A stretch of DNA of 64,000 bases from Blasia pusilla (taxonomy: Eukaryota > Marchantiophyta > Marchantiopsida > Blasiales), in the NCBI GenBank assembly GCA_050084515.1, contig CM114271.1, positions 37,820,001 through 37,884,000 of the forward strand, written 5' to 3'. Of this stretch, positions 1-11,112 are shown in pieces. Positions within the stretch are counted from its first letter, which is position 1, and the number at the start of each line of letters is the position of its first letter. The notes under the pieces were generated by a model that was not told where the DNA came from, ran no database searches, and saw nothing but the letters and a program-made list of their open reading frames with translations. A program made the position numbers and the translations under genes.

Positions 1-315
1 GTTCAACCGCATGCGTCAAACTGGAGCTAAGCGCAGGGGTTCATACATTCATTGCTTCCGGTGATATTCACACCAGTAGGAAGGCCAGTAGGAAAGCGCG
101 CCCAGTCTTACAATAGCTAGATTTAACTTGAACTGTACGTATGGAATCGGTCCTATCAATCTCTTCGAATTCATCAATACGTTCAAGCCAAAGTTGAAGT
201 ACGAGCTGCGAAATGGGACCGGTAAAACCGAGCGTACTCACATGCCTTCGGTAATCAAATGCAACAATGTAGAGCCAACAAACATCTCACTGGGATACAG
301 CATGTGTGAGCCTAC
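1..315 (-). other. Intron (partial) of the unit 1 minus-strand Bet v 1-like gene
   Basis: This stretch matches by eye the intron of the unit 3 minus-strand gene (about 34718-35018). The 5' splice site reads G|GTAGG on the minus strand at 315. The second exon would lie left of the window edge. I see no other feature here. Confidence 0.75.
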
Positions 316-487
316 CGAAGTTGATGATTCGCACCGAGCCTACGTGTCCTTCCACACCCTCGATTTCCTCCATGCTGCTAATGACCTCTGGTAAGAGCTT
401 GGGGAACAGCGTGTTTTGCTCCTTCAAAGCTCCCCACAGGGCGCTCACAGGCACGGCCAACTCGACAACAGACTCGAAGGAACCCAT
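316..487 (-). CDS. Bet v 1/PR-10-like protein, exon 1 only (unit 1, minus gene)
   Basis: Exon 1 of a Bet v 1-superfamily (PR-10/MLP-like) gene, a family of small cytosolic proteins that bind hydrophobic ligands in a large cavity. It starts at ATG 487 with MGSFES and carries the glycine-rich loop GVEGHVGS, diagnostic of the family. The exon is 172 nt, exactly as in the sister genes, and ends in a phase-1 5' splice site (G|GTAGG; the sisters have GTAAG). Exon 2 is outside the window, so intactness cannot be judged. The gene diverges from the plus-strand gene at 1548. An upstream in-frame extension has no ATG (it would start with GTG), so I chose MGSFES. Confidence 0.85.
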
Positions 488-651
488 TTCCGGTCGGGTG
501 CTGAATCTCGGCACTGATGCGATGGACTCTGGAGACGACACTCTCGAGATGAAGATGTAGGTACGGGATGCAAGAGCAAATCGAGTGATGGCGAAATTGT
601 GAGAGAGTACTGGTTGGCGATGAAGCTTGCGAACTGAGATCGCGCGAGCTC

Positions 652-659
652 CTTATATA
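652..659 (-). promoter_or_regulatory. TATA box, minus gene, unit 1
   Basis: TATATAAG on the minus strand, about 165 nt upstream of the ATG at 487, mirrored by the plus-strand box at 1398. Confidence 0.7.
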
Positions 660-1397
660 CTGAACAGAGCAATGTGAGGCTGCTCTGTAGTTGCTGCCAT
701 CCGCCCGTACTCGGGTGCTGAATCATGCCTCCCAGTGGAGGCCGGGATGGCCGAGAAAGGGTTCCCCACCTCCACGGCCTCCACGGTCAAATGACGACGA
801 AGTCCAAAGTTGCTGTTCTAAAGGTCGTCCCGCTCTGACCCGTCCGACGTAGCAAGCGTCTTCTCGCACTTCCATTATGGGCGCGGCTCGGATAAATCGG
901 TCACTAGAATAGGCGTTTTCACCGGCCGAAAGACAAGTGAACATTACGCTTTTACGCCGGTTCCATCCGCTTTTAGCCTCTGTTGACTCGTTTGAGGACA
1001 GAGAAAGGACGACCTCACCGGCGTTTAGCATGCAGCCCGCGGTAGGATACGTTAAATTCGTATAGAATCGCGGTGAGACGGTCGGTCAGTGGAAACTCGT
1101 TAGTGTAAATATTGATAATGGCCTGCCTTCGAGGGTTGTTCGTGCGTGAGTCATGAAGCGGATCACGGGAGTCAGATTAAAGCTAATGCAAGTTACAGCG
1201 AAGACCTTTCTAGGGACAAGGGGCATGCTAACTCGGACCGATGCGACACGCTGCCCCGTTGCAAGTCCTCAAGAGCACATGCCTAGCAAGACGTCGTCGG
1301 CAGGCCTGGGAAGCATTTCTGGTCGTTTGATCTAGACCAATGCATGCATGGCCTTTTTCCCGTGCTAGGCACCAGCTGAGGAGCGTCCTCTGTTCAG

Positions 1398-1405
1398 TAT
1401 ATAAG
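1398..1405 (+). promoter_or_regulatory. TATA box, plus gene, unit 1
   Basis: TATATAAG, 143 nt before the ATG at 1548, in the same flanking context as the minus-strand box. Confidence 0.75.
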
Positions 1406-1547
1406 AGCCTCGCGCACTCTCAGTTCGCAGGCCTTCATCGCTAACCAGTAAAGTCTCGCAATCAATCGATCTGCTCTTGCATCCAACTTTAGATCTCCGT
1501 CTAGATCATTTAGTCCATTCCATCAGGGTCGAGATTCAGCACCGGAA

Positions 1548-2211
1548 ATGGGTTCCTTCGAGTCTGCTGTGGAGTTGGCCGTGCCTGTGAGCGCCCTGTG
1601 GGCGGCTTTGAAGGAGCAAAACACGCTGTTCCCCAAGCTCTTACCAGAGGTCATTAGCAGCGTTGAGGAAATCGAGGGTGTGGAAGGACACGTCGGCTCC
1701 GTCCGACTCATCAAGTTTGGTAAGATCACGAAAGAACATGTCAGGCTCAAGAAGTTTATGCACACAGTGTTGATGAGTAAATCACGGTCCGTTTTATTGG
1801 TCCCATTTAGCAGTTCGATGTTGCAACTAATGGCGATGAATGCCTAGTATCAATAGGCATGGCCACCTGAAATTGAATGATCGGTTCTCACACCAACGCC
1901 GTCCACACTTTCCAGTGGCTCCCGCGGGCGCGTTCGTCAAGGAGAAGCTCATCGGCCTGGACCTCGAAGGTGATTCTAAAATCACCACTCAAGAGATCGA
2001 GGGAGGACATCTCAGCGAGGGCGTAGGCTTCACCAAGTGGGTTACCATCATGACCATCAGCGCCGTCGGCGATGACAAGTGCAAGGTGCACGTCACCACC
2101 GAGTACGAGGGCGGCTCAGAAAACGCCATTCCTGGCGTCGTCGAACAAGCGCAGGGAGCAGTCACACATTTGTTCAAAGCAATCGAAGATTATATCAAGA
2201 ACAAGGCGTAG
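1548..2211 (+). CDS. Bet v 1/PR-10-like protein (unit 1, plus gene), two exons
   Basis: Likely exons 1548-1719 and 1916-2211, with a 196-bp GT-AG intron (G|GTAAG ... TTTCCAG|TGG) in phase 1 at codon 58. A single phase-1 intron near codon 60 is typical of PR-10 genes. The spliced product is 155 aa, the normal family length. Residues 44-51 (GVEGHVGS) form the glycine-rich loop; the segment KWVTIMTISAVGDDKCKVHV fits strands of the Bet v 1 sheet; residues about 127-155 form the long C-terminal helix. There is no signal peptide, so the protein is probably cytosolic. It has a TATA box at 1398 and diverges from the minus gene at 487. The ligand is unknown. The frame is intact. Confidence 0.92.
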
Positions 2212-4175
2212 ATGAATTCAGCGTTGTGCGGGTATTGAACCCAGGGAATCAGAATTTACTCCCGTTGCATGTTTCCTGCCGATCGAGCTAGAGCCCTTCA
2301 ATTGTTTTTCGAAATTTCGTCATCAATTAGCATTGTAGGTAATTGTAAGTCAGAAACAGAATAACACCCTTGAACTCGACGCTTCCGTGTGTGTCCTAGT
2401 GCTAGCCGGCCCTGGTTCAACCAGCTTTAGTCGAGTTAGATCTAAAATCCTGGGGGTGCCATTCGGTGATGAGTTCCTGGCACAGAGTTTTTATTCCCAA
2501 TTAGCTTCGGTAAGAGCTCAGATTTCTCTCAAGCCTGATGGCGTCACGGCACCACAGGATGTACGATTTTGGAAAGTGTAGGAGTTCTGATCCCTTCTAT
2601 GAATGAAAATTTAAAAGAATTTACAGCACACTCAGTCTATTGTGTACGCGCAGCGGATTCCTATTAGCAAGAGTCTCTTGAAACGCACATATGTAAGAAA
2701 CTTGCTGAATTCTCGCAACCTGGAAAATGTCCAGAAATATTCAGGATTCATTAATGAATGAACAGATCCAATTTAAAGATCGGTAGAGGAGGCGTCTCCC
2801 GCGTCCTCAGGGAGTTCAACTTGTCTTCCGATTCACGAGCGTACACGGGCTTGGGCAGGTTGGGCAACCTGCAATTTTATGTTGAATTATACTACGATGG
2901 CAGGCCAGAGAAAATAATTACGTAGCCGGTTGATAGAAGAAGTTGTCACTCTCGCGAAACGAGAAAGAGTTCGTGAGTGCGGGCAAAACATTTTGTGGAA
3001 GGTTGAGACTATGGCCACATAAACCAGCGACATGCTTACGCATCCCAAAGAAGGAATCAATACACGTTCGAAGGCGCGGCATTCGGTCATGAAGGAGCTG
3101 CTTCATTTGAGCTAGAAGGCAAGCAGGACCACCAATCAATCATTGAACAGTTCGCCGTTGAAAGCAGCTCCCGCTTGCACCAAAGTAGTGCAAGTAATGA
3201 TGGCGACGGAGAATATAGGAAATGATATAGATGCAGAAGGTAGTTAGAATACGCTAAGTTTTTAAAATTTCTTGCGAAGTTGTATCACTTTTTATAGTCA
3301 CAACTGTACATGAGATTAATTATAAAGAAATGTGGATTGCTAAGTGGAACCATCCGAGTGTAGGACGAGAAGCTTGCTCGACTAGGGCTGAGAGTGTTTT
3401 TCTATCTGAAAGACGGTGTAGTGATTGAAGTGACATTTAGAGCTCTAGAGACTGATCTAATATGCGAAGGATAATGCATCTAATATGCGAAGGATAATGC
3501 ATCTAACCATGACGAACATTTACATCTTGCAGAGTGGGCGTACGTCTGGAGACGTGGAAGCCTCCAAGTGTCCACGTGATCGATCATATTATGGATATGA
3601 ACCGCCAGGACTTGCAAGTCATGGCTATGGCAAGTCTACCAAGGTCTTGTTCGCGGCTTCAGATGAACTCCGGAAGGCAGACTGTTGGTTATCCGAAACT
3701 ACAAGACAGAAGTTCCTTTCGTTTTCTGCCACGTCACTCCCGATCGAGAGGCCTACAAATCTACATCTATGGGCAGCATTTGGTTGGCCAGGCCACTCGA
3801 AGCGAGACCTTCTGGTCTTTTAGTTCCCGCCCGCGATCATGAACTGTTTATTTGGTTCTGTAACTTCTGTTTCTTCATAAGCACAAATGGGGTCCACGAT
3901 GTCAGACAAAATACATCTCTCGAAAGTCCTGTCTCCGACGTGGACGCTAGACCGTAAGGCAGAAACAAGATCCGGGAGTTCTTTACCGGTACGGCAGTAT
4001 TTTTTTGGGAAAACTTTCTTCTTTTCGGTAATTTTCCAATTTTTTACACATTTGTTCGGCTAATATCCGGAAAACCAGCGGGGAAAAATTTTCCCACCTC
4101 TTTTTGACTTCATTCTCTAGTTGTAAAACGCCTCATTCACTTCAATTTTTGCCTCCCTTTTTGAGACTAAGTATC
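2212..4175. other. 3' flank and tail of unit 1
   Basis: No supported gene. The first about 400 nt (3' flank of the plus gene) is homologous in inverted orientation to the 3' flank of the minus genes. Positions 2780-3115 are kept here and in unit 4 but missing from units 2 and 3. From about 3260 the sequence follows the unit tail also seen at 12.4-13.6, 37.7-38.7 and 50.8-51.5 kb. Short ORFs here are not conserved in frame. Confidence 0.6.
3455..3500. repeat. 23-bp tandem duplication (2 copies)
   Basis: The unit beginning ATCTAATATGCGAAGG is present twice back to back here; the corresponding tails in the other units have one copy. Confidence 0.85.
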
Positions 4176-4213
4176 ATGTTATCCCTTCTAAGAAATGTTA
4201 TCCCTTCTAAGAA
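4176..4213. repeat. 19-bp tandem duplication (2 copies)
   Basis: ATGTTATCCCTTCTAAGAA occurs twice in a row. It lies where homology to the other unit tails ends and sequence leading into the LINE-like element begins. Confidence 0.85.
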
Positions 4214-4370
4214 TTGAGCCCGTCCACGACGGTTCCCTTGAAAGGAAAAAATACATATGTAGAAAAAGGATGGGAAACCCATCACGATCCAAAGAGGGGT
4301 GTGGAGACCCAAAAAATAGACTTCAAGAGGCCGGAGCCGGTCCCGAGGAGAAAGAAGGGGGCCTTCCCCC

Positions 4371-6319
4371 TTAACGACCAAAATCACCAACAACAGAAAC
4401 AATATCAGCAACACCTACAAAACTATGATTACTACTAAGTGGGCCTCTAGCATTGACCTCTCCAACCGCCTGAGCCCGCCGCAGAAGCCCATTTGCCTGG
4501 GTGCGCTGCAAAGCTATGGAGACCCGTTGCCTACAATAAAGTATCGCAGTGGCTAAGGACAACCCATTTCTTGACTGGAGATGATGGGTGCAATCCGTAA
4601 AGAACGAGTCAAACCTCTCCCCCATCGCCCCGTACATCTCAATGGCTAAGGGGATAAATCGATGTCCATCATGAAGTAGACTATAAATGTGGGTCTTCTT
4701 GACCACCGCCGCCGCCGCTCCTTGTAGCAATCTCCCTTGTGCTACCACTTGGGCTCGCACCGCCTCCCGCGTAGGATCTGTCACTACAACATCCGCTACC
4801 ACCACCTAAGACTCCCTCTTAATGTAGAGATCCATACGGATAAGGGAATCCTGCATGGAGTAGTGCCTCTTTCTTTGTACATGGAATCAACTCTCCCGAG
4901 CAATAGAGAACATAATATCCCGCACTGCATCGTGAGTGGCTATCCTCTCATCCCCAACTAGACACCGTGTCAAATGCACACCAAGTGGATTCAGACTCCG
5001 GCGACACTCGCAATGTGTCGAACCAACCATCATTGGTTGGGGCAGGCCTAGTCGGAACCTCATCGCTGTAGTGTAGATAAGTGGTACGATGCGGAAAGCC
5101 GGGATGAGGGGACGAGCCCCCACCCATGAGCCTACCCCCTTTCCGGAGTAAGAGCAAATACGGGCCCGAACCTCCATGGGGATATTCCCGTCCGACATAG
5201 TAGCTTTAAACAATGCATCAAAGTGGACTTCCATCAAAGCAGATTGGAGCCAAGACTGTCCGGAGGTAACTAGGGAAGAGAAAACGGGAAGAACTGCTCT
5301 AGCCTCAACAAGAAGGGAGTCTCTACAAGCTGTGAGTGAAGACTGAAGTGGGAAAAGACCATCCTCAACTTGGGAAATGTACTGTTAAAGTTGCTGAAAT
5401 GCAGGAACAACCAAGTCTCCAAGGCCGAAAATGTGAGTATCATCTACCAAGGAAGGGAAAATGCAACCCGGGAAAGCCTCCACCGTAGAAAGAACCGCTC
5501 GATAATGAGCCAAAGCAAATAATGCACCACCCAAGGGATCACCCTGACGCGTCCCGGTAGCAGACTCCAAGACCGTGACCTCCTCCTCGAACCTACCGTG
5601 GTGAAAATAGAGAGCCGAGGGGGGCCCATAAAAAGCATGCACGAAGGGAATCAAGCTCGCTATGGGACCCCCTGTATCTCTCAGCTCCGTGAAGATAGCT
5701 TCCGGAGACACTGAGTTAAAGGCGTTCTCCACATCTACTTGGAGAACCACCCACTCAGGATGTATATCTAAACAAGCCCTCAAACCTAAGGCTACAGCCT
5801 CACAACCAGCTGGCGTGGCAACTCCGAAGTGGTGACTGGAAAGCCTCACGGAACTGCAAAGCCATAGTGCGACTCACCAACCGCAAGAGCACCTCCCCTA
5901 TGGCAATCGGACGGATCCCTCCACGATAACGCCAAAAGTCGCCCCACCCCCAATACGTGGGCTACTGCTGTTGGCACTCTCCCCTGAGCTAGGTGAGAGG
6001 CAACTTGAAGCAACTCGGAAAAGTCCCTAGTAGTGTCCTCGGAGGGAAAGCAATCACGAAGGTGATCCATCGTCAATCTCCTTCCCATCCCCGCCGCCAT
6101 CCCGTAGAGCTCCGCGGCGCCCTCTCAAGCATCCTTAGAGACCCTCCCCTTGATATATACTTCAAGGGCTCTCCAACCTCCCCCTACGTTTGGGATAGTC
6201 TTCTCAGGCCACTCCGTTTGGGTCTTAGCCCAACTATCCTTCCAACATTTTTGGACAGTTTCTTCATCTTTGCGTATGCATTTTTTGGGATCTTTTGTGC
6301 ATTGTAATCGGCTTAGCAT
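4371..6319 (-). pseudogene. LINE-type reverse transcriptase, decayed
   Basis: A degenerate reverse transcriptase ORF reading right to left. An N-terminal part (about 6100-5850: MGRRLTMDHLRDCF.., then VGRLLAL and AVGESHYG) precedes a frameshift near 5850. The core follows: VDVENAFNSVSPEAIF (motif A), TRQGDPLGGALFALA (motif B) and LVDDTHIFG, a variant of the F/YxDD catalytic motif. After it come a Cys/His knuckle-like segment (CECRRSLNPLGVHLTRC) and a C-terminal domain with ADVVVTDPT and YCRQRVSIALQRTQ. Stops at about 6125, 5385 and elsewhere show that it is dead. Together these are typical of a non-LTR-type element ORF2 that I associate with many plant genomes; the clade is not assigned. It lies between units 1 and 2. 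Confidence 0.8.
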
Positions 6320-6560
6320 AAGCTTTCCAATGCCATCTTATTTGTCCCAAATACATCTTGGTTCTGGCCATTATGAATGATCTAAAATACATTGAAATCC
6401 CAAATGCTAGTCAAGTTCCAATTTCGGTTTTCATCATCCTTGGCAACCCACTCTTCTTAGACTCGACTTTTCAAGTCTAGGTTCATATTGGGTCCAAGTT
6501 TCTTGAGTCATGACTATTAACACATGAACACTCAGCCTTGCTTGCGTCTCACATCTCATC
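6320..6560. other. Unassigned sequence between LINE remnant and LTR-like fragment
   Basis: No ORF or repeat that I can name. It may belong to either neighbouring element. Confidence 0.4.
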
Positions 6561-7600
6561 TCTCCTCCAAGAGACTTCTTTGAGGCGCATTAATCCTAGT
6601 GTGAGCCTACTAGAGTCTTGATGTTTCCCATTGGCGCACGTTTGGTTATAAAGTGGTGACATCCTGGCTGGCTCTTGCATATGCAACAATTTTAGTTTCC
6701 ACCTCACTTCAACATTACTTCTGGCGCCCAACTTTGCTCTCCTAGCTTTGCTCCTTGCTCTCCAACTTTACTCTTTACTCTTCAACTGCATCTTTGAATA
6801 AGTTCAATAAGAAAGGGTCATTTAAATCCATCACGTACGAAGAAATATGGCAATGAGAAAGACATCAATGAATTCCACACAAGGCAGAAGGAAGGCTATT
6901 AGTGCCAATATATGTCCATCCAAGAAATTCTATGGCATAAAGAGTGCAACTCGAGCACCCTATAAAGCGAGAAATGGTCTTCAATTTTATAATAGAAGTA
7001 TATCAAACTAAAATTCAAGTTACATGATGTAATACAACAAACAATGAACCATTAATGTACGAAAGAATACTTAAGTTGGACATCATCAAAAGATCAGCTT
7101 GGGGTACCAAGTTAAGCCTTTTAAAGGGTCCCTACTTTGGGGATGAGTGAAGAGATTCTCTCCCTTCTTCAAAACACAAGGATCATACAAAGAATATTTC
7201 CCCCGGAAATATTGAGTTCCATTGAGTCCTTGGGGAGATCCAAGGAAGTCAATCATAAAACTAGAGAGTCCCCATAGTGACTCTATTCCTTGAGAAAGTT
7301 TGTATGTAAGAATGAAGTGACGATCCAAACAAGACTTGCAAAGAAGCTACACAATGTATTTGCTAGAAACAATACATATTTGTAATATTCACTAAGAATT
7401 CTGGCTTCATCCTTGATGTAAAGGCCACCAAGTGCTTCCCAAGAGTGCGCAAAAGGGCTCAAACAATAGATAAGAAAGTAAATCAAAAGCAATATTGCAT
7501 GGTATTCAAGATCAAACAACTTATTTCAAATAAGAATAGCTATACATTGAGTTCTTGAAGACCTTGGACATATATCTTATTATGTACCCTAAGCGCAAAG
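6561..7600 (-). mobile_element. LTR-like fragment, inverted relative to those at 26 and 60 kb
   Basis: The reverse complement of this region resembles 26.4-27.06 and 60.4-61.05 kb, for example around the shared words CTTCCTTGGATCTCCCCAAG and ATGATGTCCAACTT. Those copies lie downstream of copia RNase H remnants, so this is probably a solo or truncated LTR or 3' end of the same element, in the opposite direction. It is more diverged than the other two. I could not define exact ends or a target-site duplication. Confidence 0.55.
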
Positions 7601-7665
7601 AAGATATGTTATTCGCATCCCTTTTACTTATATGTTATATCTGAAAAGGAATAAGGATAACTATC

Positions 7666-7719
7666 CATGCTAAAAATGAATATCACCACATGCATGTGGT
7701 GCTATTCATTTTTAGTATG
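7666..7719. repeat. 54-bp near-perfect palindrome
   Basis: The perfect 18-bp core CACCACATGCATGTGGTG (7684-7701) extends to 27-bp arms with only two mismatches and no loop. It could extrude a cruciform or be a very short MITE-like element. Confidence 0.85.
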
Positions 7720-8040
7720 ACAATGGAACCTAGTATAATATATGCAGAAAATAATAATAGCATTAAGTCTATTAAAATTTATATATTTCATATAATTTTA
7801 AATAACGAATTGAAAGAAAGACAAATTTCATTGATTAAAATTTAATTAGTGAACGTTATTTTGATGGAAAAGTGGAAAGGTTTAAAATAAAGTACTATCC
7901 ACGCTTTTATGGAAAATTAAAATAGTTGGAATATAATTTAAACTGAAATTTCATTATCATGCTTTTATTTTTATTTTAAAATTTTATATTTAAATCTTTT
8001 AAATGAAGAATACTTTACGTTTCCGGGCGAAAGCATTTGA
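7720..8040. other. AT-rich intergenic stretch before unit 2
   Basis: Low-complexity AT-rich DNA with words (TTTTGATGGAAA..) also found in the unit tails at 14.35, 33.16 and 39.48 kb. No gene seen. Confidence 0.5.
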
Positions 8041-9053
8041 ATGAAAACATTGCAAACGATATAGATGCGAATGACCAATCCCATTTCGTAAAGTGAGCGC
8101 GTTGGACATATGCGTTGCAGACCACAAGCTAGAGTAAGGACCACAGTGCTTACTCTACCGCAAAAGACGGTGTCATGATTGAAGTAGAGTTTGGAGCTCG
8201 AGACCTTGCAGCGCTCGATGAACTGTCGGAATTACATGTCGGAAGTAGAGTTCATCCAACGTTGCCAGGTGAAAACTGATCACCATCGAGAATAACTTAT
8301 CATTGCGATCCATGATGGTGCAGGCGCATGCTTAGAACAGAGCACTTTTCTTAAAATAAAAACAGAGCACTAGACCTAAAAACTGTGTGGGCATCTGATG
8401 GCCAAATCAATCATCTCAGCGATACACCCGATTGCACTCGGTTAAACCAGCTAGCTCCGGTTACCGCAGCACTCAATCTCACGGACTTTCATTCTTCATC
8501 TGTAACCAGATTCCTGTCGATAATTGATGTTGATAAAATTAAATGACGCTTTTATCATGAAGAAGTTCTCGTATTGGGTAGCCAGGGCAACTGGAAAGCA
8601 TCAAGCACTGTAAACTTACTCTTTCAAATTTTCATGCATAGAAGGGATCAGAACCCATGAGCCCTTCAAAATCGTACATCCTGCCGTTCCGCGATGACAG
8701 CGCAGGGGCATGGCAGATTAGAGCTCGAGCCAGAACTGAAAAACTGTGTGCTGGGAACTGATCAGAAAATGGAGCGTGGCGTGCACCTCCGTGCACTCTA
8801 GAACTGCCTAAACTAAACCTGGTTGAATCAAGCAGCACCTTACCCTTACCACTAGCACGTATTAAAATGGAAGACTCCGATCCAGCTCGACACTGTTATT
8901 CTGTTACTACACTTACAACGTCACACCGATAATTCATTCTGGTGGTGACGATCAATCATCAGGAGGGCCCGGAGCTCGATCTTCAAGGAAACAACCAAGC
9001 GGAATCGATTCGTATTCAATGGGGATTAATACTGTGCATATCGTTGACTTCAT
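8041..9053. other. Head of unit 2 and 3' flank of the minus gene
   Basis: Positions 8090-8550 match the heads at 22.96, 33.25 and 48.13 kb, including GAAGTAGAGTTTGGAGCTCG. Positions about 8600-9053 are the minus gene's 3' flank and are inverted-homologous to the plus genes' 3' flank (shared GATCAGAAC, AATCGTACATCCTG). No supported gene. Confidence 0.6.
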
Positions 9054-10052
9054 CTAGGCGCTGTTCTTAATATATACTTCGACTGCCTTGAACAAATTTG
9101 TGACTGCTCCCTCCGCTTGTTCGACGACGCCAGGAATGGCGTTTTCTAAACCGCCCTCGTACTCGGTGGTGACGTGCACCTTGCACTTGTCATCGCCGAC
9201 CGCGCTGATGGTCATACTGGTAACCCACTTGGTGAAGCCCACACTGAGATGTCCCCCCTCGATCTCTTGGGTGGTGATTTTAGCATCACCTTCGAGGTCC
9301 AGGCCGATGAGCTTCTCCTTGACGAACGCGCCGGCGGGAGCCACTGGAAAATGTGAACGAAGTTGGTGTGAAAGATCATCATGAATTTCAGGTGGCCCAT
9401 GGGTACTTCTAGTAAGTGCTCATCACTACTTGCAACAATGATCACGGATACATCCGTTCCGTGGAAAAATTAAGCTGTAGAAAAAATTGACATTTAAACT
9501 GTCGTCTGTATCCGTCATTTGAGCGTAATGCCAATTTTTTCTAGAGGTTTAGTTTTGAAAATCACTGTGTTGGCCAGTTATCGACCTGAATGAGTTTGAC
9601 CGCACGCTTCAAACTGGAGCTAAGCGCAGGCGTTCGTATATTCATTGTTTCCAGTAATATTCACACCAGGAAGGCCAGTAGGAAAGCGCGCCGATCTTAT
9701 TAGTAGCTAGATTTTAGAATTCATCTGGAAATATCTCTTCGAATTCATCAATACGTTCAAGCCAAAGTTGAAGTACGACCTCGAAATGGGACTAGTAAAA
9801 CCGACCGTACTCACATGTGTTCAGTAATCAAATGTAGAGCCCACAAACATCTCTCTGGGATACAGCATGTGCGAGCTTACCGAAGTTGATGATTCGCACC
9901 GAGCCTACGTGTCCTTCCGCACCCTCGATTTCCTCTATGCTGCTAATGACCTCTGATAAGAGCTTGGGGAACAGCGTGTTTTGCTCCTTCAAAGCTCCCC
10001 ACAGGGCGCTCACAGGCACGGCCAACTCGACAGCAGACTCGAAGGAACCCAT
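9054..10052 (-). CDS. Bet v 1/PR-10-like protein (unit 2, minus gene), two exons
   Basis: Exon 1 is 10052-9881 (172 nt) and exon 2 is 9343-9054 (290 nt), with canonical G|GTAAG and TTTCCAG|TGG splice sites in phase 1. The product is 153 aa, two residues shorter than its paralogues because six bases are missing in exon 2 (GGHLSVGFTKW instead of GGHLSEGVGFTKW), which keeps the frame. The glycine-rich loop reads GAEGHVGS, an alanine replacing the usual valine. The C-terminal helix ends IKNSA. It is divergent from the plus gene at 11113. The structure is intact, so the gene is probably functional, with the general PR-10 ligand-binding role by family. The intron (9344-9880) has no notable feature. 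Confidence 0.9.
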
Positions 10053-10216
10053 TTCCGGTCCGGTACTGAATCTCGGTACTGATGCGATAGACTCTGGAGA
10101 CGACACTCTCGAGATGAAGATGTAGGTACGGGATGCAAGAGCAAATCGAGTGATGGCGAAATTGTGAGAGAGTACTGGTTAGCGATGAAGCTTGCGAGCT
10201 GAGATCGCGCGAGCTC

Positions 10217-10224
10217 CTTATATA
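10217..10224 (-). promoter_or_regulatory. TATA box, minus gene, unit 2
   Basis: TATATAAG on the minus strand, in the same position relative to the start codon as in units 1 and 3. Confidence 0.7.
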
Positions 10225-10962
10225 CTGAACAGAGCAATGTGAGGCTGCTCTGTAGTTGCTGCCATCCGCCCGTACTCGGGTGCTGAATCATGCCTCCCAG
10301 TGGAGGCCGGGATGGCCGAGAAAGGGTTCCCCACCTCCACGGCCTCCACGGTCAAATGACGACGAAGTCCAAAGTTGCTGTTCTAAAGGTCGTCCCGCTC
10401 TGACCCGTCCGACGTAGCAAGCGTCTTCTCGAACTTCCATTATGGGCGCGGCTCGGATAAATCGGTCACTAGAATAGGCGTTTTCACCGGCCGAAAGACA
10501 AGTGAACATTACGCTTTTACGCCGGTTCCATCCGCTTTTAGCCTCTGTTGACTCGTTTGAGGACAGAGAAAGGACGACCTCACCGGCGTTTAGCATGCAG
10601 CCCGCGGTAGGATACGTTAAATTCGTATAGAATCGCGTTGAGACGGTCGGTCAGTGGAAACTCGTTAGTGTAAATATTGATAATGGACTGCCTTCGAGGG
10701 TTGTTCGTGCGTGAGTCATGAAGCGGATCACGGGAGTCAGATTAAAGCTAATGCAAGTTACAGCGAAGACCTTTCTAGGGACAAGGGGCATGCTAACTCG
10801 GACCGATGCGACACGCTGCCCCGTTGCAAGTCCTCAAGAGCACATGCCTAGCAAGACGTCGTCGGCAGGCCTGGGAAGCATTTCTGGTCGATTGATCTAG
10901 ACCAATGCATGCATGGCCTTTTTCCCGTGCTAGGCACCAGCTGAGGAGCGTCCTCTGTTCAG

Positions 10963-10970
10963 TATATAAG
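10963..10970 (+). promoter_or_regulatory. TATA box, plus gene, unit 2
   Basis: TATATAAG in the same context as in units 1 and 3, 143 nt before the ATG at 11113. Confidence 0.7.
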
Positions 10971-11112
10971 AGCCTCGCGCAGTCTCAGTTCGCAGGCCTT
11001 CATCGCCAACCAGTAAAGTCTCGCAATCAATCGATCTGCTCTTGCATCCAACTTTAGATCTCCGTCTAGATCATTTAGTCCATTCCGTCAGGGTCGAGAT
11101 TCAGCACCGGAA

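Larger units (their letters stand above)
488..1547. promoter_or_regulatory. Divergent (bidirectional) promoter region, unit 1
   Basis: A 1.06-kb spacer lies between two head-to-head start codons. Each side has a TATA box in the same context (TTCAGTATATAAG), and the two leaders are homologous in inverted orientation (shared TTCATCGC..AACCAGTA), so the promoter cores are inverted copies. The middle (about 720-1380) is GC-rich and is repeated almost unchanged in units 2 and 3. Possible W-box cores occur at 785-790 (TTGACC, minus) and 983-988 (TTGACT, plus), and a TGACG motif at 792-796. WRKY and TGA factors are known regulators of PR-10 genes; use here is inference. ORFs crossing this spacer are treated as chance. 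Confidence 0.7.
10053..11112. promoter_or_regulatory. Divergent promoter region, unit 2
   Basis: Near-identical to the unit 1 spacer, of the same 1060-bp length, with both TATA boxes and the same GC-rich core and W-box-like sites. Confidence 0.7.

Noticed and set aside
488-541. 18-residue N-terminal extension of the minus Bet v 1-like genes
   Set aside because: It would start from GTG, not ATG, and is lost in unit 3; MGSFES is the family start.
723-1031. 102-aa open frame in the divergent promoter, conserved in all three units
   Set aside because: Conservation reflects recent duplication; no domain, and it overlaps the presumed promoter core.
4142-4438. Overlapping ORFs on both strands just left of the LINE remnant
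   Set aside because: Low complexity and mutually antisense; no family resemblance.
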